NCBI RefSeq assembly: GCF_008326305.1
Contig: NZ_BIXY01000001.1
Span: 124,001-188,000, forward strand
Origin: Dictyobacter arantiisoli
GTDB lineage: Bacteria; Chloroflexota; Ktedonobacteria; Ktedonobacterales; Ktedonobacteraceae
DNA length: 64,000 nt
Direction of reading: 5' to 3'
In this document: one piece after another, positions 59,679-64,000 of the stretch
How positions within the stretch are numbered: position 1 is the stretch's first letter
How the letters are laid out: each line of letters opens with the position of its first letter
Translations under genes and position numbers: made by a program
The notes under the pieces: generated by a model
The model's database searches: none
Told to the model about the DNA's origin: nothing
What the model saw: the letters and a program-made list of their open reading frames with translations, nothing else

Positions 59679-60656
59679 TTAGTGGGACGCCTGAGAGAAC
59701 AAATCTGGCGCTAATCTGGTGGGCACGACTACTTTGAGTGCCCTGGGGACCACGCTTATAATCGTTGGATGTTCGTTTGTGCTGGTATGCCCCATTGGTT
59801 CGCCATCAATCTGAATCGCAATGGGATAATTGGTATAGAGTTTGATGGTGTCACTGGTTCCACTGCGTATCCATTGCGTGCGACGTGGATGCCGGAGAAG
59901 AAAGTCTACAATGACAGCCACGCGTCTGAATAAACTTTGTTTACGAATCACACACACATCCAATAAGCCATCGTCACATTTGGCAAGCCAGGTATACTTC
60001 AGGGCACCACCGTAGAGCTGTGTGTTGCCTATAATCACCTGTAAGGCGTTGGCCTTGATGCTTTGCTGACCCATTTCGATTGTTGTGTGAAAGGCGGGAT
60101 AGCGTGCGCCCCACCATGCGGCAACCAGTAGATATCCAAGTACGCCCAGATGTTTGACGGGACGTTTCTCGACCGATTGAGTGACTTCTCCATCCAATCC
60201 TATACCGACCATAAGCAGAAAATAGTGGTCATTAATTTTTCCCAGATCGATAGAGCGTATTTGTCCATTGAGCAAGACATCGCAGGCTCCATGCAAATCA
60301 AGCGGAATGCCAGCTTCTCTGGCCCAGACATTGACAGTCCCACCGGGTAAAACACCAAGGGCAGTCTCGCTACCCGCCAGCTCTTGAATAATTTCGTGGA
60401 TTGTGCCATCTCCCCCAATGGCAACCACGATATCGATGTGCTGCTGTACGGCTACGCGGGTCAGACGTCTGGCATCGCCGCTGGCCTGCGTGAGTTTGAG
60501 TTCTGCCTGCCAGCCCTGCTTTTGCAGAGTGGCAAGTATATTTGTGATTTGATGGGCGTGAAATACATAGCTACCTGCGGTAGGATTAGCGATGAGAATA
60601 GCGGTTGGCGATTGTTTTTCCATGGATGAGCCAGGTTCGTCTATGATTTCTTGCAT
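59679..60656 (-). CDS. Diacylglycerol-kinase-family lipid kinase
   Basis: 325 residues. The ATP-binding loop VVAIGGDGTIHEI and the conserved GVLPGGTVNVWAREAG place it in the DAGK/YegS/LCB5-type family, which phosphorylates diacylglycerol or related lipids at the membrane. ANPTAGSYVF near the N-terminus is the family's IxNPxxG strand. The start at 60656 has AGAGG 6 bases upstream; a longer frame to 60752 has none. It lies 66 bases upstream of the dynamin-like gene on the same strand, so a lipid enzyme and a membrane-remodelling GTPase may be co-transcribed. Confidence 0.9.
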   Translation of the reverse strand: MQEIIDEPGSSMEKQSPTAILIANPTAGSYVFHAHQITNILATLQKQGWQAELKLTQASGDARRLTRVAVQQHIDIVVAIGGDGTIHEIIQELAGSETALGVLPGGTVNVWAREAGIPLDLHGACDVLLNGQIRSIDLGKINDHYFLLMVGIGLDGEVTQSVEKRPVKHLGVLGYLLVAAWWGARYPAFHTTIEMGQQSIKANALQVIIGNTQLYGGALKYTWLAKCDDGLLDVCVIRKQSLFRRVAVIVDFLLRHPRRTQWIRSGTSDTIKLYTNYPIAIQIDGEPMGHTSTNEHPTIISVVPRALKVVVPTRLAPDLFSQASH

Positions 60657-60883
60657 GTTGAACCTCTTACGGATGTCACAGTCTGGTGCTGATGCGTCAA
60701 TATATTCACGCTTATAAACTTGCTGAGGGGACAGTTGTCTGTCTGCTGGCACAATTCATTTGTGTCCCATCCCACAATGTTTTCATAAGAGGGGCACAAA
60801 TAGAAGTTTTATGTCCCTCTTTTCTGTACGTATTATGCTTTGTTTACGTTGTAGAATGCTCTGTTGATAGAGGTAGGAGCAGG

Positions 60884-63559
60884 TTAATCGACACGAGGGA
60901 CGCGCGCAAGAAGTTCTGAGACAACTTCATAATTCAGCGTGCCCAGACGTGTGGCGACCGTTTCGGCGCTCAGCTCTGCGTCACCCTGGCGACCGATCAG
61001 GATAACTTCGTCACCCATGCGTGTTTGAGGAATATTTGTCACATCTACTGTGCACTGGTCCATACAGACACGGCCCAGTAAGGGAGCCTCCTGTCCATGG
61101 ATCAGCACGCTTCCCCAATTATATGGGCTGCGGCGGAAACCATCGGCATAGCCTACTGGCAGAATAGCGACCAGGGTTGGCCGGGTGGTGATATAGGTAC
61201 TGCCATAGCTAATTCCTTCACCAGTTGGTATCCATTTGACCTGCGAGACCTGGGTTTTAAAGGAGAGCGCAGCACGGAATCCTTCGGGCAGGTGTACATC
61301 TGGCGAGGGTTCCAGGCCATAGATGGCGATGCCGGGCCGTACCATATCAAAACGTGCCTCAGGGATTGCCAGGGTAGCAGCGCTATTGGACGCATGCACA
61401 ATTGGAGGACGTAATCCCTGTTCTTCCAGGGTCTGGATCACATGCTGAAAGCGGGCGAGTTGCAGGCGGGCATGGCTTTGATCGGCGGCATCGGCCTGCG
61501 CAAAGTGGGTGTAGATACCTTCAAGCTTGAGTCCAGGAAGGCGATGTGCCTCGCGTACCAGCTCCAGAATGGTATCCAGTTCTTCAAAGCGGATACCCAG
61601 GCGTCCCATACCTGTATCTACCTTGACGTGCACGGTCGCGATTTTGCCGAGATCTAGCGCCGTCTCAGAGAGTGCCAGGGCCTCTTCTCTGGAGTAGATG
61701 GTAATACTGACGCCAAGCCGGATTGCTTCGCGCATTTGCCAGCGGGGTACATATCCAAAGACAAGAATCGGGGCATCGATATGCGCATCGCGCAAGGGAA
61801 TGGCTTCGCTGACCGTGGCTACGCCGAGCATCGTGGCCCCATTTTGCAATACAGTGCGCGCTACTTTTAAGGCCCCATGTCCATAGGCATCAGCTTTGAG
61901 TGCAACCAGAACCTGTGTCTGTGGTCCTACCAGGGATTTGATATGCCGTGTATTGCCGCCAATCGCGTTAAGATCTATCTCAACCCAGGTGGGTCGTTCC
62001 GCATGCCGGAAAATAGTTTTTTTCCAGCCCGGCGTCTGTCGCACCAATAGCTCAGAGGCTTCCCAGGAACGAGCCATCAGCATTTCTGTTATACGCTCCA
62101 TGCGTGTCTCCTCTGAACCCTTGATCAGAATTATATCCTGAGACTGCATGGTATCTGTAGCATTCAGTGCGTCTGTAGTAGTCTGGAACAGAATACGGCG
62201 TGCTGCCTGTGAGGCATCTTCATGCGTCGATGTTCTGATGATATGGGATGTGCTTAAGCCCGCGTGCTGAGCCTCTTCAGCAATTAAGGCAGCCCACTCT
62301 CCACGCGTAATCAAATAATCGACGTAGCGTGCAACCTGTTGACCAATAGTGCGATGTGCCTCTTCCTCATAGCTGCCAAGGTGAAGCATATCCCCGAGGA
62401 TTGCGATGCGACGTCCATGCTTTGGTGTTAACACGTCTAATGTTTGTAGTCCTGCCAGCATGGAAGTGGGAGTGGCATTATGGGTATCATCCAGTAAGGT
62501 TGTATGGCCTATACCTGGTAATGGCTTCAACCGACCGGAGAGCGGTTGCAGATCAGCCAGTGCAGTGATAAGCGCATCAGATGAGATCCCTGCGTGACGA
62601 CCAACCTGATAAGCCGCCAGTAATGTTGCCATAGCATGTTGTCCGAGCAGATGTGAACGTAGCGTCAGTGTTGTTGCCTCTGGCTTATCTCCTGGCTCAT
62701 CTACAGTGAGCGTTCCGACTATACCATCCAGTCCGCAGTAATTGATGTGTGGTTGGGTGGGAATCGTTTCCTGTTCTGTTCCGCTCGGGAAAGGATGATA
62801 AGTTATCTCTGTGTGGTTGGTTGCTGCGTATTGTGCTAACAGGCTGTGAATAATCGGATCATCTTGTTGATAAAAGAAGTGTCCACCGTCGGGCAGGCTG
62901 GTGAGCAGCGCGCCCAGCTCACCGGCGAGATGCTCAATTGAGCTGAAGTATTGCATCTGAACGGGGCTGATATTGGTGAGTATCCCGATGGTAGGGCGTA
63001 CCATACGGCAGAGCGCCGCAATCTCGCCTGGATGATCGCAGCCGAGTTCCAGAACGACATATTCATGCTGTTCTTCAAGGCGACCCAGTGAGAGCGGAAT
63101 GCCCAGCATATCATTATAATTTTGCCAGCTACGGAAAGTCTGGAAGCGTTGCGCGAGTACGCTTGCAATGGCCTCTTTGGTACTGGTCTTGCCCACGCTG
63201 CCTGTTACCGCGATGACCGTGGGCTTCCAGCGAGCTAAAATGGCGCTCGCATACTGTTGTAAAGCCAGTCGGGTATCTTCGACCACAATCACGGTGACTT
63301 CGGCCTGTGCCAGGGAGGTATGTATCGCTTCGGGCAGATGCGAGAGTGCCTGGGCCTCAACGAGTAATCCGCTTGCTCCTTTTCGTATCGCATCCAGTAG
63401 GAAGTCATGACCATTGCCACGCTCGCCGCGTACGGCAACAAACAGTTCATTGGGGGTAAGTTGACGCGTATCATGGTTAAAGGCATCGAACTGATTGTGC
63501 TTGCTTTGTTGCTGCACTGCTCCCCGGGTCGCTGCTAATAAGTGATCGAGATAAATCAT
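60884..63559 (-). CDS. Bifunctional MurF ligase / alanine racemase fusion
   Basis: 891 residues. Residues ~1-470 are MurF (UDP-N-acetylmuramoyl-tripeptide--D-alanyl-D-alanine ligase), with ATP loop AVTGSVGKTSTKEA, VLELGCDHPGEIA and LLDDTHNATPTSM. Residues ~520-891 are a PLP-dependent alanine racemase, with the cofactor lysine in VALKADAYGHGALK, IHASNS-like VHASNSAATL, YGSTYITTR and LLGRVCMDQ. The racemase makes the D-alanine that Ddl joins into the dipeptide used by MurF, so the fusion brackets one pathway. No internal stop or start suggests two genes. Its ATG is 62 bases after the dprA stop. Confidence 0.95.
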   Translation of the reverse strand: MIYLDHLLAATRGAVQQQSKHNQFDAFNHDTRQLTPNELFVAVRGERGNGHDFLLDAIRKGASGLLVEAQALSHLPEAIHTSLAQAEVTVIVVEDTRLALQQYASAILARWKPTVIAVTGSVGKTSTKEAIASVLAQRFQTFRSWQNYNDMLGIPLSLGRLEEQHEYVVLELGCDHPGEIAALCRMVRPTIGILTNISPVQMQYFSSIEHLAGELGALLTSLPDGGHFFYQQDDPIIHSLLAQYAATNHTEITYHPFPSGTEQETIPTQPHINYCGLDGIVGTLTVDEPGDKPEATTLTLRSHLLGQHAMATLLAAYQVGRHAGISSDALITALADLQPLSGRLKPLPGIGHTTLLDDTHNATPTSMLAGLQTLDVLTPKHGRRIAILGDMLHLGSYEEEAHRTIGQQVARYVDYLITRGEWAALIAEEAQHAGLSTSHIIRTSTHEDASQAARRILFQTTTDALNATDTMQSQDIILIKGSEETRMERITEMLMARSWEASELLVRQTPGWKKTIFRHAERPTWVEIDLNAIGGNTRHIKSLVGPQTQVLVALKADAYGHGALKVARTVLQNGATMLGVATVSEAIPLRDAHIDAPILVFGYVPRWQMREAIRLGVSITIYSREEALALSETALDLGKIATVHVKVDTGMGRLGIRFEELDTILELVREAHRLPGLKLEGIYTHFAQADAADQSHARLQLARFQHVIQTLEEQGLRPPIVHASNSAATLAIPEARFDMVRPGIAIYGLEPSPDVHLPEGFRAALSFKTQVSQVKWIPTGEGISYGSTYITTRPTLVAILPVGYADGFRRSPYNWGSVLIHGQEAPLLGRVCMDQCTVDVTNIPQTRMGDEVILIGRQGDAELSAETVATRLGTLNYEVVSELLARVPRVD

Positions 63560-63621
63560 ACTTACTCATCCCCTGACTGGCGATTTACATAAGAATGCTA
63601 TAAAACGCATTAATATATTAT

Positions 63622-64000
63622 TCACGTAGTACGTATATATTGCATACTGCCTACTTGTTTTACCATACCGTCTAGCTCCATGATTGTCAACGTCGAGGTT
63701 ACGATAGGGGCATCCAGTTTTGAGAGGCGAATCAGCTCATCGATATATTGTGGCTCACGTGTCAACAGCGCTAGCAGTATTTTTTCCTCTTCAGTTGTAG
63801 GATTACGGGCGGGTGTGCCCTCATCTAGGGGAACCGTATGAATATTCAGGTTCTCGAGGATATCATTGACGTGTAATACCGGATGGGCTCCGTCACGGAT
63901 CAGTTTATTGGTCCCTTCACTATTGGTGCTGAAGATATTGTTGGGTACGGCATAGACTTCACGTCCCTGCGCGAGTGCAGAGTTAGCGGTAATGATCGAG
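63622..64000 (-). CDS. dprA: DNA-processing protein DprA, C-terminal part (5' end outside window)
   Basis: Reading in from the right edge gives SIITANSALAQGREVYAVPN, then NIFSTNSEGTNKLIRDGAHP. This is the end of the DprA Rossmann-like domain, followed by a linker and a C-terminal winged helix (TEEEKILLALLTREPQYIDEL) and a TGA at 63622-63624. About 125 residues are present. DprA binds single-stranded DNA and loads RecA during natural transformation. The N-terminal part lies outside the window. Confidence 0.92.
   Translation of the reverse strand, partial: SIITANSALAQGREVYAVPNNIFSTNSEGTNKLIRDGAHPVLHVNDILENLNIHTVPLDEGTPARNPTTEEEKILLALLTREPQYIDELIRLSKLDAPIVTSTLTIMELDGMVKQVGSMQYIRTT

Overview
This 64 kb window is a bacterial chromosome segment, most likely from the Ktedonobacteria branch of Chloroflexota. 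That placement is an inference from gene content: long MalT-like LuxR regulators in pairs, a NurA/Rad50 pair, CpXC and WD40 proteins, a split glycine dehydrogenase, a fused MurF-alanine racemase, a secreted sedolisin-type protease, IS66, and abundant intergenic palindromes. There are no rRNA or tRNA genes, no CRISPR array, no prophage and no recognisable replication origin. Both ends are cut inside genes: rho on the left and dprA on the right.

Layout. 1-9 kb: end of rho, a small membrane protein, a ModC-type ATPase, an HxlR regulator, a HIT hydrolase, then a phosphate block (PhoB-type regulator and PstB behind a PhoP/PhoB-box-like repeat array), a stress protein, and the block WD40 / MogA / CpXC. 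9-15 kb: NurA nuclease and a Rad50/SbcC ATPase, then an acidic membrane-anchored protein of unknown function. 16-20 kb: MBL hydrolase, UDP-glucose 6-dehydrogenase, AcpS, D-aminoacyl-tRNA deacylase and a YIP1 protein. 22-27 kb: ROK kinase, TlyA methyltransferase, Nudix hydrolase and a two-component pair. 27-33 kb: two convergent MalT-like regulators. 34.5-41.7 kb: a signalling block of PP2C phosphatase, Ser/Thr kinase with TPRs, a second PP2C, a VWA protein and an FHA protein, three of them carrying zinc ribbons. 41.9-44.8 kb: the classical rpmH-rnpA-yidD-yidC-jag cluster. 45-47.6 kb: PfkB kinase and S53 protease. 47.8-49.3 kb: a complete IS66-family element with an intact 8-bp target duplication. 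49.4-54.7 kb: the glycine cleavage genes gcvT, gcvH, gcvPA and gcvPB. 54.9-64 kb: an ICMT-like methyltransferase, an IS630 relic, a receiver protein, an SDR, a dynamin-like GTPase, a diacylglycerol-kinase-like enzyme, MurF-Alr and dprA.

The most unusual content is between genes. A family of about 205-bp elements (here called three-hairpin palindromes, THP) occurs at seven intergenic places. Two full copies, 41 kb apart, each have a closing stem, two GC-rich hairpins and a central hairpin of 28-bp arms with a 3-nt loop. The two copies differ at six base pairs of the closing stem and seven of the central hairpin, and every one of those differences is compensated on the opposite arm. Pairing is therefore conserved while sequence changes, which suggests a structured RNA, a structured single-stranded DNA, or arm-to-arm correction. 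Other copies are chimeric, tandem, degraded or have lost the core. Two MITE-like families also lie between genes, one with a perfect 9-bp target duplication, and the gcvH-gcvPA gap holds a 25-bp tandem repeat followed by three consecutive palindromes.

Coordinates, motifs, repeats and pairings were read directly from the sequence. Family names rest on recognised motifs without any database search. Functions of the THP family and of the kinase/phosphatase/VWA/FHA block are inference.
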